From Clavulina sp. PMI_390 (Eukaryota; Basidiomycota; Agaricomycetes; Cantharellales; Hydnaceae), in the NCBI GenBank assembly GCA_015039315.1, contig WIDE01000057.1:31024-95023 (forward strand): a DNA stretch of 64,000 nt, in the 5' to 3' direction. The position numbers were made by a program, and so were the translations under genes. Numbering within the stretch: position 1 is the first letter of the stretch; every line of letters starts with the position of its first letter. Shown here one piece after another: positions 1 to 13,055 of the stretch. Below the pieces are notes generated by a model that saw nothing but the letters and a program-made list of their open reading frames with translations, searched no databases and was not told where the DNA came from.

Positions 1-3000
1 TCCTCAACGGCGGGCTCTTCAGCGAGAACGGGTTCCGCGGGAGCAGCAACGTCAGCAGCAGGTACCTCAGGTTCGGCGACGGGTTCCTCGACAGCAGCTG
101 GGATGGGCTCTTCGGTAGCTGCAATAGGTTCCTCAGTAGCTGGAGCAACCTCGGGCTCGACCACTACCTCATCTGCGGGAGCGGCAGGCTCTTCGGCGAC
201 AACATCGGAGGCTTCAGCAGCGGGGGCAGGCTCGTCGACGGCAGGCTCAGGAGCTTCGGGCTCGGCTGCAGTCTCTTCGACTGCTGGTGCGACCTCAGCG
301 GCGGGGATCGCCTCTTCAACGGCAGGTTCCTTGGCAACAACGGATTCTGTGGGAACCTCCTCGACCGGTGCAGCAAGATCGACAGCGGGTACCTCTGGCT
401 CGGCAGCGGGCTCCTCCACAACAGCTGGTGTAGGGTCTTCAGCAGCTACAATAGGCTCCTCCACGGCCGGGGTAACCTCAGGTTCTGCAGGTGCCTCCTC
501 AACAACGGGCTCCGCGACTTCAGCTGGGGCCTCAGCCTCGACGGGAGGCTCCTCGACAGCTGCGACTGGTTCTTCTACTACTGCAGCAGGTTCTTCAGCA
601 GGAGCTACTTCCGGTTCCACTTTAGCTGCAGGAGCAGCTTCTTCGACGGCAGGCTCTGGTGGCTCCTCAGCGGCAAGAACGGGCTCCTCGACGGTAGGAA
701 CGACGGCCTCGGGCTCAGCAGCAGCAGGTTCCTCAACTGACGCAGGCTCCTCGGTAGCCTCTTCAACGGGAGCTTTGACTGGGGCCTCAACTGGAGCTTC
801 CACTGGTTCCTCGATAGCTGCGACCGGCTCTTCGACTACGAGAGCTTCCTCGACAGGAGCAACGACTTCAGGCTCAGCGACAGGAGCTGCCTCCTCAATG
901 ACAGCAGGCTCCTCAACAGCTTCCTCGACAACAGGAGATGCGGGCTCTTCGGTAGCTTCCTCGACTACGGCAGGTACAGGCTCTTCGACAGCGGCCTCGG
1001 GAGCAGGAGCGGCTTCTTCAACAGTAGCTTCAGCGACTACAACTGCAGCGACGGGCGCAGCGATCTCCTCCACAGGTGCAGCGACCTCCTCCGGCGCAGC
1101 AGGGGCTGCAACCTCTTCGACGGGCGCAGGTGCCTCCTCGACGGGTGGGACGGGCTCGGCGATTGCCTCGGTCTCGGGTTCGGGTGCAGCCTCCGTCTCG
1201 ACTTCAGCGAGGGGAGCGGGCTCAACAACCTCTTCAACTGCAGGAGCAGGCTCTTCGACGGCGGGTGCAACCTCGACCTCGGGTTCCACAGGAGTCTCCT
1301 CGGGCTCGACTGCTGGAGCGACGGCAGCTTCGACGACTGGTTCTGCAGGAGATTCCTCTGGCTCAGCGACTGGGGCTTCGACAACTGGCTCAGATGCCTG
1401 AGGCTCTTCTACAGCAGCGACAACGGGCTCAGGCTCAGGCGCCGAAACAGGGGCGGTCTCGACCTCTACCTCGGGTTCAGGAGCGGGAGCAGCTTCAACG
1501 ATTGGCTCCTCCTTCTCAACTGGAGCGACCTCCGCCTCAGTCTCAGTCTCTGGCGCGGCTTTAGGTTCCTCATCCTTAGAGCCCGCGAGTGCGGCAGTGG
1601 CAACTGCACCAAGAGCAGCGATGGGAGCGACGACGGCAGCCGCGATCCCGGCGATGGGAGAAGTTGAGGCGGCAGCAGGTTCCTCTGCTGGCTCAGGCTT
1701 GGTCTCAGGCTCGACGGGAGGGGCAGGAGCGGGGGCTTCAGTTTCGGCAGCTGGAGGAGCTGGGGCAACATCGGCGAGGACTGCGACTGATTCTGGCTCA
1801 GCAGCGTGTGTGGGAGCCTCGACGAGTGGCTCAGCGAGGACTGCCTCGACAGGAGCAACGACGGGAGCAGGCTCAGTGACCGCCTCGACGGGAGCGGGGG
1901 CCTCAACAGCCTCGGTGGGTGCCTCCGTAGCAGGAGCAACTTCCTCAGCCTTAGGAGGCTCAACCGCCTCCGTCTCAGCCTTGGCCTCAGTCTCAGGCTC
2001 CTTCTCCTTCTCGGTCTCCTCCGCAACAGGCTCCACAGCGCTCATCGGCTCAGAAGGAACACGGAACTCATCCATCGCCGACTCAGGATCAACAAGCGAG
2101 CTCCCGCCCGTTCGCGGGAACGGCACAGCTTGCGTGGGCGTAGGCTGATCAGCTCCATCTGCGCCCTCGGGTGGGGAGAGAGACGTATCGATAGGGTGAG
2201 GTGAGGGCTTGCTTGAGGAAGTCGTGGCGACGGCAGCGGCGGCACCTACGAGTGCAGCTGCTGTACCTGCAGCAAGGACAGCAGGACCTTTACCCTTATC
2301 CTCAGCTTCGGCGCTCTCGTCCTCCTCTTTCACAGCAGGTGTGGTAGTACCTGATCCGCCAGCTGAAGATGGAGCCTGAGGCGCAGCAGTCGAACCCATG
2401 ATACTTCCAAAGAGCTGGCTGAACCGATTCTTGCCTCGAGCCGACGACGAGCCACCACCAGCAGCAGTAGAGCTCGTAGCATTACTGGACGTACTAGCCA
2501 TGCGACCCAAGCGTCTAGGCGACGTACTCCTCCTGAACATCGCCTTGCCACTCTTAGTCCTCTGCAGCTCTCCACCAGCGGCAGCACTCTCCTCGGTGCC
2601 TTCTTCAGACGTAGGCAGAGGCGGCGAAGGAGGAGGGGGAGGAGGCCTCGTGCAGACATGTTGCTCCACAACCAACCACTCGATCTTCTCTTTGCCAACA
2701 CCAGCATCGCGCGCAGTCTTGAGCTGATAGAGCGCAAAGTTTGGCCATCGCTGAGGTTGCGCGACGCACGAAGGGTCAAGCAGCGTATCGGCCCACGTAT
2801 CAACGAGCGATTCGTCCAATGCGATGCGAGTAGGTGGGACAGCGAGTACAGGTAAGTCTTCAGCGGGATTGTAGAGTGTCCAAGCACGAGGAGAGTCAGA
2901 GCCTCCTAAGGGAGAGGTGAAGGACGAAGGACTGCCTTTCCCACTCCTGCTAGCGCCGTTCGTGGGGCTAGCCGTACCGTTCGTGCCGAGTTTGGGCGAC

Positions 3001-5671
3001 GAAGAGCGTCCGCTCGTGACGTATAGGAAGTCACTGTTATCAGTGCCGTTCGAGCTGCGCCTACGGGGCTTGGGTGCGTTATCGCGGCGCGATGTCGAGC
3101 CTCCTGCGGGTGAAGCAGGACGCTTGCCCATAGTAGGGGATGGCATCCGCTTGGGCGAAGGCGACGCCACAGGACCAGCTGCTGCAGTCGATGACAAGGA
3201 AGGAGCCATATCGAGCGACGTAGGCTTGCCAAGCGATTGAGCTAATTCACCCGTCTCGCCTCCCAAGCCCAGACTAGCCTCGGACGGAGAAGTGAAGAAC
3301 CCCGCAGCAGAGAACGTGCGTAGATACTCGTCGTCCTCCGGTACGAACGACGCAAGCGACGCAGACGAGGCTGCTGCATCAGGAACCCCGCGAATCGTCG
3401 CTGCAGAAGGCTGTTCCTTGAGCGGAGTTTGCTTGCCTTGTTGCTGCTGCGCCGTCTCAGATACATCTTCATGGAGGATCCCAAGGGACTGGGTGTCCTT
3501 CGTGACGCCCCAGCTACCACGACGCTTGAACTTTTGGCTAGGCGGAATGACCGGCTTGGACGAAGTCTCCGTAAAGCTCGTCACAGCGATCGTAGGCGTC
3601 TTGGGGCCCTCGGCCTCTTCCAACGGCGATGATGGTGGTGGGGGAGTGACGAGGTGCAGCCATTGGATCGTCGTGTCGGAAAGCACAGACAGCACAGACG
3701 AATACGACGCATACTGGACACCTCCATCAAGCTCGGACGCATCAAATCCAGATGCAGACAGAGGCGAGGTGGGAGGCGAAGCAGGGCCAGGAGAAGATGG
3801 GGACGCAGCGCGCCCTTTAGCCTTGGCTACATCTGCACGAAGCTCCTCCCATAGCTCATGATACGGGTTGAAGCTCTCGTTGCGCACAGCGAGGTACGCG
3901 AGGGGTGCATTGATCGCCTCGTCGAGGAGTCTAAGAGGGTTGTCGCGCGTCTGGCGCTCAGAAGAGCCGTAGGGCGATTCGAGCTTGACGAGCAGGGCTG
4001 CATGCGAGCGCGTTGAGAGGCGTGGGGCTGGCGGCAGAGGCAAGTCCGATTCAGGGTCGAGCGGAGCTGTGGTGGGTGGGTACGGCGTGTGCAGCTCGAT
4101 GAGGCGGATGGGAAGACCTCTGGCACTGCGCGCTTGATCCCTGTGTACGTGGATAATGAAAGAGTCAGACACAACACAACACGTGAGAAGAACAATGCGG
4201 GGGATCCACAGAACAAGGAATGAAGAACCACCACACGGATAATGAATGAAAAAGTGAGAATGATGAGAAAACGAACCTCAAATATGCGAGCATCACATGT
4301 TCTAGTATTCTTGCTGCTCGCTCCCAGGCAAGGTAGAACGCAGACCAGCCATCATCGTCCCTGATCTCCCATCTCCGCGAACTAATCACCCACCACGCCA
4401 GGTCCTTTGCAAGTTTCGTATTGAACATGCCGTTCCCCTGGGCATGAGCAGCGACACCGCTCAGCAGTTCAAGCAAGTCTTGCAGGAGCGCGACGTGCGG
4501 GGCAGGTAAGAGTGGGAGGAGGATAGTGGTGTACGCGTCTGCGGGACAATCGGCGGCGCGTTCAGACTCGGCGAACTGCTTGTACCACCCCCATGACTCG
4601 CCCTTCTTCAGGATAGAAGTCGTGGAGCCAAAGGAGCCCTTTTCGAGCAGCATGTGTCGGAGACCCCATTTGAGCACGGCAGCGACGTCTGTGGGCTCGG
4701 CGAGTTGGAGGGTCGAGCGGAAGCTTTCAAATGCCGAGGTGGGTGCTGGGGTGGTAGGTGAGGGAGGGAGAGTGGCGAGGTAGCGCGAGATGAGCTCTCG
4801 TTGTGAGGAGCGAGAAGCAGAGAGCCAATGTGGATGAAACACGCCCAAGGTTTCGATACCTGCCAGTTCCAGGAAGCAGAGAAAGGAAGAAAGTAAAACA
4901 AATAGGGGGCGTCAGTTGCGAGTTCGTACGCGTGTCAGATGGGTTATAGGCGAGCGTCACCTTGAGTGTGGATGACGGCCGACACGGCCTTGAGCAGCGG
5001 AAGGAGGTCTCTCGAGGTCAGACTCCTCGTCGCCAGCTGTTCTTCTGTGAGGATTGTAACATGCTGCTGGTCCTGTCCGAATAAGAGCGTTCCAAATTCA
5101 TCCGCCTCAAGCTCTTCGCTGAGCCGCCCGGTCGGACTCGTGCTCGCAAATGCGACCGAGAAGTCTAGTTTAGGTGCGGCTTCGCTTGTAGTAGAGATAG
5201 TCGGACGCGAACGCCGGAAGGTCGTCGCAGAGATGGGCGACTTCTTCTTGGAGGGCTTTGGTGCCCCAGTGGTGGTGGCAGCCTTGGTAGAAGACGTCGA
5301 GGTGGAGGCCTGCTGCTCGTGCCGCGACGACGAGGGGGGCGTGTGACTCGTCGTGGCGGTGGTGGTGGTGCCATTCGTGCCATTCGAAGAAGGCTTTCCC
5401 TCAACAACAGGCGTCAGGCTAGCACTGATGCTGGGCCCGGTGATGGGGGTGATAGGGTCAGAGGTCGTAGCGGTCGCGGGGGACGTGGGACTCGGTGTCC
5501 TGCCGGAACGCGCATCAGCAGGGCTTGTCGGCGACTCTGCATCTGTTGAGGAAAAATAGAGAGAAAATAGAATGAGATGGCATTTTTGGACACATGCGTT
5601 GAGTAATGCTCACCGTTCGCGTCTTTCTTGTTGCGTCCAAAGCCACGCAGTTTGGTGAAAAAGGACGCCAT
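1..5671 (-). CDS. Msb1/Mug8-domain protein with long Glu/Pro/Ala-rich tail (3' end beyond window)
   Basis: Exons 5671-5614, 5542-4961, 4859-4277 and 4140 to the window edge join in frame, giving at least 1787 residues. The start is the Met before SFFTKLRGFGRNKKDAN. Residues about 170-420 form a helical block with motifs ESWGWYKQFAESE, GNGMFNTKLAKDLAWW and AARILEHVMLAYLR, which I recognise as the Msb1/Mug8 domain, a RhoGAP-like fold linked in yeasts to Rho signalling and polarised growth. A Ser/Pro/Thr-rich linker follows, then from about residue 1100 a very long EEPVAEPE-type acidic tail with no stop before the window edge. Two Ala-rich hydrophobic stretches sit near residues 1024 and 1241. 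Family assignment is from remembered motifs; the role in polarity is inferred from the family. The C-terminus is not visible. Confidence 0.8.
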
Positions 5672-8086
5672 GGCTAATCTCTCTGACGTGCAGCTGCTGA
5701 TGCTCCCCGCGCGGTGATTAGGCGTCTCTCAACGCGAAAATGACAAAACGTGGTGATCAAAAGGAGCGACTCGTCTGCGAAAAAAGGGTAAGATGAGATT
5801 GCGTCGGAGTCTGCGACCAAGTTGAATGCAGATGGTCGGCGAGCACGTTGTGGGCGCGCGCAAGAGTGGACGAGTAACGACGACGATCAACACGAGGCGT
5901 TCGCGCGTTCAGTTCGTTCGTTGTGTGTTCGTTCGTTTCCCATTTGGGGGTTGCAACCAGTCAATAAAACAAGGGAAATGATAATTAAAAAAAAAATGTT
6001 ACACCCACAATGACAGGAGGTAACGCAGAACGTGTGGTGTCGCAGACGGACAGCACGTTAGAGTCGGACAGAAAAACGTCTCCAAGAGTTGGCACACGAC
6101 GGAGACAGACTCAATTGAACCGGACAGTGCCGCCGGAGCCCTGCAACATCGTCCCTTCACCACTCTCACACACAACACAGTCTCATCTTTATCCAAAACA
6201 AAAAGAGAGCGAGACAGACAAGTGGGAGAGAGAGGGAGGCCATCGTCGATGCTTATTCGATATACGCCCTCCATGTCCAAATCGAGTTATGATGTAAAGT
6301 GACTGACTGCGATCCACCCTTTCAATCGTGAACTACATGTACCTCACGGTTTCTCGCTCGCCTCCGTTTAGGAGCTCTCAACTCAGTACCACCCGGAAAT
6401 CTAGACCTCGTATTCGCACCCCGCCCGGGATCAGCGCGAGCGATCGGTTCGCCCCATCGAATCGACCATGCTGACTTTCCTTTCTTTCCATTCTCACTTC
6501 GGGCCGTTCGAGCCTTCACTGTCCCATTGTGTTCGTTCGAATGTAGACTTCCCACGGCCCCGCCTATTTTGGGGGTGCCATCCACTCGCAAACGGGCGCC
6601 TAATCTCCAGAATGACGACAATGGCAACAATAACGCGGATGTACTATAGCTATCACTGAGGCAACCCCGCCACCTGCAGAAGCTTGTCATCGTCACCACA
6701 ACGTGGCCGAATATCAACGTCGACGTCCCATCAAGATCCCATCTGCCAAAGGAGGGATTCGCCACCTGGTGCTTTTTTTCAAGATTATTGTTCACCTCCC
6801 TCGAACCCCCAAACCGATCCCACTCGGCGCCGACTGCGACCCGAACACACGCACACGGCGCGCCCATACCCATACCCACAGGAACAGAACACATGCTCCT
6901 ATGCGCCTCCGTCGGCTGGTCGGACACCGTACGCCCCAAAAAAAATGCAAACAATTCTTTTCGACTGCTCCCCCTCAAAAAATTTCATCCGGTGTAGCGG
7001 GACGTCGGCACGGATATGCGACTCCCTCACCCACCCTACTCAGTACCTTTTTAATAGAACCGAATATTCACCTGTCTCTCATTCTCGCGTGGTTGTTGTC
7101 GATTAACGTGTGCCGACGGACGTGTGTTCTCTCGGATAATTAGTGGCCTTGGTTCTCCCTGGTTGTCTAGACTAGACCTCCACGGTCCAGCCCTGGGCAA
7201 TACTACACGGGTTGAGCGCCAAGTGACTGACCTCAGCAACCCTCGAAATTTTTCTTCCTGTGACTTGGCCTCGTCTGTTGCCAGGCCATTCCATCTTTGG
7301 CTCCTATTGTCAATGGACACCACACCAAATTACAGCGACATCATTAACGCCATCTTTAGGAGGGAAGCAACGTTCCAGGTCGTTGTGTCTCGAATGTGCC
7401 GCGACTGCCGATATTCATCCACAACAGTCGCCCCCCCTTCCTTGTCTCTGAATCACTCACTCAATGGCGGATCATGATGATGCATGTCACGTCTCAACTC
7501 AACTATGCCAACTCCCTCACCCTAAAAATTTCCTGCAATTCAACAAGTGAGGCAGTGACGCACCGTGTCATCGTGGCTGCTATTTTGTCAAAAAATCACC
7601 GCAGCTGCTGCTGATGGGCCACGCTTATTCGTGTTCGCTCAAAATCGCCAGCCGCCGCGTGTCCACCGAGCAACCAACCGTGCCACCCATCGAGTGAATT
7701 CCCCCCTCTAATTCTAAAATTCTAATTAATTCATAGCTTCGAATTTCGAGTGACATGACACCGAATCCTCGCGTCCGACCGACCGATCATCCCATACAGT
7801 TGATGGACAGTTAGAATACCATCTCCTTGGCTCCCCCTGTCCCCCGCCCCAGCAGCACCGCACCGTCACCCTCGATCTTTTTTTTTTTCCACTTGAGTTG
7901 GACCGACAGCCCTGCTGCCCTGCCTACCGAGCAACCATACAGCCCACCGGCTATAAATGCGTGGAGGGGTGGATCAAACAAGCTTCCTCCCCCACCCCAC
8001 TCTTCCTCAGCCAGCCTCCCTCCCCCCGAGCTCCACTCGAATAACGAACGAACGCCACACTCAGCCACTTACCTACGAAAGCTACC
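5672..8086. other. 2.4 kb intergenic region, divergent promoters
   Basis: This separates the divergently transcribed Msb1/Mug8-type gene and the first DPBB gene. I see no convincing coding exon or tRNA in it. It holds pyrimidine-rich tracts near 7420-7440 and 7830-8040, consistent with a fungal promoter and 5' leader. A 218-codon open frame at 6322-6978 (-) has no recognisable protein features. Confidence 0.5.
7951..7958 (+). promoter_or_regulatory. TATA box of the DPBB gene at 8087
   Basis: The sequence CTATAAAT lies 136 bp upstream of the ATG and is followed by a C-rich leader. Assignment is by sequence and position only. Confidence 0.5.
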
Positions 8087-8743
8087 ATGACTCGCTTCTC
8101 TGCCCTGTTCGCCCTCGCCATCTCGTTCTTCCTCTCCATGGCCGTCCTTGCGTCGCCTATCCCTATCGACGCTGCGCCCGAGGCTGAGACCGATCTCGAG
8201 AAGCGCATTACACACACTGGTGTTGCGACTTACTTCTACCAGAACGGACATGCTGGGTGCGTTACTTCTCACTTTTTATCTCGCTCAATCAGCAGGACAC
8301 TAACTCGTCTTGTGTATGCAGTGCTTGTGGCAAGGTCCACAGCGATAGCACCCCACTCGTTGCGACTTCAAAGTACTTCTGGAACATGAACGGTAGCGGA
8401 AACTGTGGCCAGGTATGTTGTCTTCCCTCTGGTACTTGACTCATCGGAACTCACCCTCGCCTTCTCTCTCTTTCCCTACTTCTCAGTATGTCAAAGTGAC
8501 TGGTCTCGGAAAGACACACTATGCCATCGTTGCGGATGAGTGCCCTGAATGCGCCGAGGGCCATCTTGACATGTCCACTGGCTTCTTCAAGGAGTTCACC
8601 TCGAACCTTGGCATGGGCGAGTTCGACATCTCGTGGAACGTGAGTCAAGCCGACTCTTTTGCTGTTTGTTTTTATAGAAGAATAGGACCTCATCTCTCTC
8701 TTTCCTCGCTGTCTAGTTCATGCCCATGGGATTCTCCCCATGA
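8087..8743 (+). CDS. Secreted DPBB (expansin/barwin-like) protein, type A
   Basis: Exons 8087-8256, 8322-8412, 8487-8639 and 8717-8743 encode 146 aa. Residues 1-22 are a signal peptide (MTRFSALFALAISFFLSMAVLA). A short propeptide ends in LEKR at residue 40, a likely Kex2 site, so the mature protein would start ITHTGVATYF. The rest is one double-psi beta-barrel of the RlpA/barwin/expansin type: GACGKVHSD, YFWNMNGSGNCGQ, then IVADECPECAEGHLDMS and FDISWN. The VxDECPxC segment carries the conserved Asp and Cys of the fold. There is no expansin cellulose-binding module. Such proteins act outside the cell on wall polysaccharides or as plant-interaction proteins; which one applies cannot be read here. 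Its closest relative in the window is the minus-strand gene ending at 10325. Confidence 0.88.
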
Positions 8744-10324
8744 ACACCTCAGTCTAAAACGTTCTGATATGGTCTCACAACGACTCATCAACGACTCTAC
8801 CCCACTTGTTTTTCTTGTTGTATTATATCTGTCTCTATTCCCTCTCCTCTTTTTCTTCTTTTTTTTTTCGGGCTCGTCGCTATTGGTTCGACGATGATAT
8901 TCCCCGCACGTTTTTGTTTTACATGCATCTTGATTCGTGATGACTCAACATCACGATACAAGCCGTCATGCAAAACGATCCGCTGCATCTGTTTATTCTA
9001 TCATCCATAATGGGACCGTGTCTCATTATTTCTTGTGGATGTTTCTTCTCTCAAGCTTGCTTGGCTCATTTTATGACGCGACGACCTTATGCCTCCTACT
9101 AGTTAGGACTTGCCTCGGTCTGGTTCATGGTTTGGTTCAGTCTTATGTCTGCTCCGCTTTGACCCCGCTTTCTCTTTTTTCTTCCTTTTAACGATGATCG
9201 TAATGGTCGACGATGTTATCTTGTTATCTTGTAGCTGCTATTTGTACACTTGCGCAAGAAGAAGTAGATGTGCCCGTAATTGTGTATTATAGTTGCGCAT
9301 GTTGTTTCTCGCCCTTTTGGCTTAGACGAATTTTGATGTTGCTTGCACTTCTTCATGGTCTGATTGAGCGTATCACTGAGAAATTCGAGACCCCGCAATT
9401 TGTGCCAGTGCTTTGAGGATTAGACCTTTGGTCTGTAAACTGTGCCACCTTCGTTGATTATCAGATATCACACAAGCAACAATAGAATCGGCCGACTCCG
9501 CTAGCTAAAGCAAATCAAAGACGATACCAGTAGCAGCGAATCGGGAGCACACGTGTAACACCTGATTGCCCTTATGGCGATCTCCATCTGCTTTTCATGA
9601 ATCCAAAACGTGTGGGGGAGGGGGAGGGGGAGCCGCGACTCCGACCCAGACAAAGAGCGATTGTTGACATCATTTCCAACGTTCCGTATCGCGAGCAGCA
9701 TCAAGGGGGATCCGCTCGTTTTCTGCGCATATCTCCAGTAATTGATATCCTATTACGTGGGTACATGCATGCTAAACGTGCGCGCCCTCATCCTCCTCAG
9801 CGTTGTTCGGCATCGAAATTATCGTATTAATCTGCCGATGCCGGCCTGCTAAAAAAAAAACCAATTTGATTGAAGCGAGCAAGCCTCGCAGCAGCTATTA
9901 GGCGAATATTGGGGTGGTGCTGTTTCCTTCTTTGAGACCTTGAAAATGTCATCCTCCGTGTGTCACTATATGTTCGACTGAAATAGCTATCAGGCTCCAT
10001 TCCAGACGTATGATGAAGGATTCTGATCGATTCAATGGAACGACGAGCCATAAGACAATTGTACATTTTGAGGCAGACAATGAGAAAGTTTCGCTACTAT
10101 TACCATACTTTGATACAAGCGTGATATGGTATTGTTGCAAGTATTGGACGAACAGCCACTAGGCAACAAATCCGGGTAATCCCGGCGACATAGCGATATA
10201 CTAGTACAAGAAGAAGAAAGAAGAGAATTTGTAGTACGGTGTTGTATCTGGCACTTCGTAGCGAGTCGCATGAGATTGTGGGGAACTAACGCTCTTCAAA
10301 CGATCATGGAGGGAACTAATCTGT
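8744..10324. other. Intergenic, between convergent DPBB genes
   Basis: 1.6 kb between the 3' ends of two type A DPBB genes. AT-rich, with a poly-T tract near 8860. It contains only short open frames with no recognisable domain; probably 3' UTRs and spacer. Confidence 0.5.
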
Positions 10325-11190
10325 TTATGGCGTCCACCCTGCGGGCATGAACTAGTGGGAGATGGACACGTAATGATATTAGTATGCAAGGGTTAGGTGA
10401 GCGATTTCTTGACTTACATTCCACGAGATGCTAAATGTACCAGTGCCGAGGCTGGTGTACAGGTCGAACAGGCTAGTAGACATATCTAGAAAATTATGCA
10501 GCAAAGTATAAAGCAAGGGATTCAGTAGAGGCGCGCTTAATAAGCGGTGATAAATGGCCCGGTCTTCAGAAAAAGACTCGTACGTACCCAGATCGTTGTC
10601 CGCGCACTCAGCACACTCAGACACGACATAACCATAGTGAGTCTGACCCAGCCCGGTAATTTTCGCATACTGAGAATTACCGATTAAGATATGGTTAAGA
10701 GTAACAGCGTAATACAAAAAATGATTAGGTGTACCTGGCCACAGTTTTGGTTTCCGTTCAAATTCCAGAAGTATCTCGAGGTCGCGATGACATGCTGGCT
10801 ATCAGTGTTGATCTAAGGGAATAGTGAGGGAAAAAAGAAATGAGGCCATTTCCTTTACGTAGGAAACGTGAGATATAGAGAACATACGTGGCCGCATGCT
10901 CTACATATACGCGTATCGTAAAAGGGATATTGAGACAAGTCACCCATATTGAGAATAGCCCAGTCAGCTCACTGTTCAATGATTGGAGCCAATGTTGAGG
11001 AAACGTACCCCACTTGGCCATTCTGAGAGTACCATGTTGCATGGCCCACATGCGTAATACGCTTCTCGATGTCCATCTCAGCCTTGGGGACACCTTCGAT
11101 CGCTGGGACAGGCGACGCGAGCACCGGCATCGATAGTAGATTGGCCGAGAGCGCGAAAGCAAGGATAGCAGAGGTAGAAAAGGCCTTCAT
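10325..11190 (-). CDS. Secreted DPBB (expansin/barwin-like) protein, type A, with 13-nt exon
   Basis: Exons 11190-11009, 10900-10888, 10812-10735, 10669-10588, 10485-10418 and 10351-10325 give 149 aa. The second exon is only 13 nt. It is needed to supply the ACGH residues (GG|A GCA TGC GGC CAC) that match the GACGK of the 8087 paralogue, and it keeps frame on both sides. Signal peptide residues 1-25, then a propeptide ending IEKR (putative Kex2 site) and ITHVGHATWY. DPBB motifs: YFWNLNGNQNCGQ, VVSECAECADNDLDMS, FSISWN, and a C-terminus FMPAGWTP resembling FMPMGFSP of the paralogue. It has two more introns than its plus-strand relative, so introns were gained or lost since duplication. Confidence 0.85.
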
Positions 11191-13055
11191 CGTTCTTGTC
11201 TTACTCCTGCGTGTAGAAGTGGCAGTGAAGAGCTGAGCTGGAGGGCGCTGATGAGCTTAGAGAGTCCAAACTTTTGGGCCTTTTATGCCACAAAAAGGTA
11301 TTCAAGGCAGCAGATCGTCATGGGGTAGCCCCTGGTCGGCGAGAATTCAATCCGAAATGGGAAAGACAATAGGATTGGGGGTCATGGAACGAGGTTGACC
11401 GAGGCGAATATGACGGGCGCTCGTCTCAGATGGGTTAGGACTTGGTCAGACGCGCAAAGCTTTGGGCGCTATGGGACTCGACCTCCGAGTTAGTTGAAAT
11501 ATTCAGTGTAGTCTCCTGTGGCTCAAAGGGTGAATTTTATTATTTATCCTGTTAAGGATCTTGGAAAGGAGTGGGCAGCAGCCAAGAGGTCGGCTGATAT
11601 CGATCTCTTATTGACTCAGCGAGTATCTCAAATTCATGAATGAATGTCCACTGAAGACACTGAGAAGCGCCCAGCGACTCTAGAGGATTTGCGACGGCAT
11701 CGGGTCCCTAGCTCGTTCCTCGATGCTGAGTGTCTTGGCGTTGATGTCGAGATCTGATAGATCGGGCCGAGCCAAAGAGATGATAACAGGAATCAAAAAG
11801 GAGATAGATAGGGTGGCTAGGAATTGGATATTGATTGCGTGCATGTATGTGTGGTTGCGTGCCCGCCCCGCATACAAGGTTGGGGTCGGCATCACTGCAA
11901 GCTGATGTTGGGTGCTACTCGTACCCGAAGAGAGGTGGCGATCACCCTCGACACCACACACGAAGTTTGAACGAGGTCGGAGATTGTCAAGAAGCAGCAT
12001 CATGATCGACGAAAACGAAACAGCTCTCTGGCCGCTGTCATCGTCATGGTCGCCATGATGAGGATAGACTCCTAGGAATCAACAGCCTTGTTTTGTCGCT
12101 TCTGGCTTCTCCCGTGTTGTGATGCCATGTCCGCTCCGGGTGGTTGGTTTCGTGACTATGGCCGTGAAACAACTTCCCCTTCTGCCCTAGACACAGACAG
12201 TTGGAAGTGGTAGCTTCCGCCATAGAGCGGTACATTTCAACCTAGTATCAAGCAACGCAGCCAATGAGAGCTATTCGGATCCTTAATCCGAAGCCGCCGA
12301 TTCTGGGTTCTGCCACCCGCAGTCGTGACGGCATGCGCCCCGGGTAAGCACCAGCGTTCCGGGATCCCGCGTACCTGAGGGAGAAAGGCGAGAGAGGGCA
12401 AGCACCCCAAATTCCAGATTTACAGATGCATTACTGGGAGATGGGAGGCGCGCGCCTCAGGTGACCGGTCCAGCCCAAGAGCGAGTCACGCGTTTTTTTC
12501 TTTCTCTCTTTTGCGCATGTGTGTGCGTGTGTGCTCAAATCCGATTGGGGCGCCACACCGACGCCCAGACTCCTTCCCCCGCTCCACGAGAAAAAAAAAA
12601 AAGTGACCAAGAAAACCCCGGGAGAAAGAATCTCCAAGGCGATGCCTAGAACACACGACTTGCCGGCGGGACTGAATGGGGCAGTCGGATTTAGAGGGTT
12701 GCCGAGTGAGTGCATGCCAAGGATGACAACACCGTGCAACACGCGATTTGCCATGACAGAAGTCGTGGTCGTGATGGAGGCCCCCCCACACACCACCCTC
12801 GAAGTTTTTTTTTTTTTGGGTGGGCACGCTTTTTTCCTACTATTGCGTATCATCCTACCGCCCTCGCTCCGGCTATGCATCGAGTTCTCGACCTCCGATG
12901 GCCGCCCTCGAGCCTTATATGAAGTGGGCCCCCTTGGACTAAGCTTGTCCACCAACCTAGAACAACTCCCTCTTCGCCAGCTTCAACCAATCCCATCTTC
13001 TCAACGCCCCTCTCGTAAAAGCTCCACTACTTGCAACCGATCACCTAGCTTCATA
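11191..13055. other. Intergenic between divergent DPBB genes
   Basis: 1.9 kb separating the type A gene on the minus strand from the first type B gene on the plus strand. TATA-like elements lie at each end: CATAAAAGG on the minus strand near 11277-11288 and CTTATATGA near 12913-12921. Apart from a small candidate ORF at 11680-11844 nothing coding is convincing. Confidence 0.45.
11680..11844 (-). CDS. Possible small secreted peptide (54 aa), unrecognised
   Basis: From an in-frame Met at 11844 the frame encodes an N-terminal hydrophobic run (INIQFLATLSISFLIPVIIS) followed by a polar, charged stretch to a TAG at 11680. This looks like a signal peptide plus a short mature peptide. No homologue or motif is recognised, there is no CAAX end as in pheromone precursors, and no paralogue is in the window. 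It could equally be a chance open frame in a promoter region. Confidence 0.22.
   Translation of the reverse strand: MHAINIQFLATLSISFLIPVIISLARPDLSDLDINAKTLSIEERARDPMPSQIL

Noticed and set aside
103..1401. 432-codon plus-strand frame rich in Ser, Thr, Gly and Ala, resembling a mucin-like surface protein
   Set aside because: It is the antisense shadow of the Glu/Pro/Ala-rich tail of the minus-strand Msb1/Mug8-type gene: GAG and CCN codons read backwards give Ser- and Gly-rich text. The minus-strand frame is continuous with three upstream exons and a recognised domain.
6322..6978. 218-codon minus-strand open frame in the 5.7-8.1 kb intergenic region
   Set aside because: No domain, no signal peptide, no paralogue and no compositional match to the real exons nearby; it lies in a promoter region.
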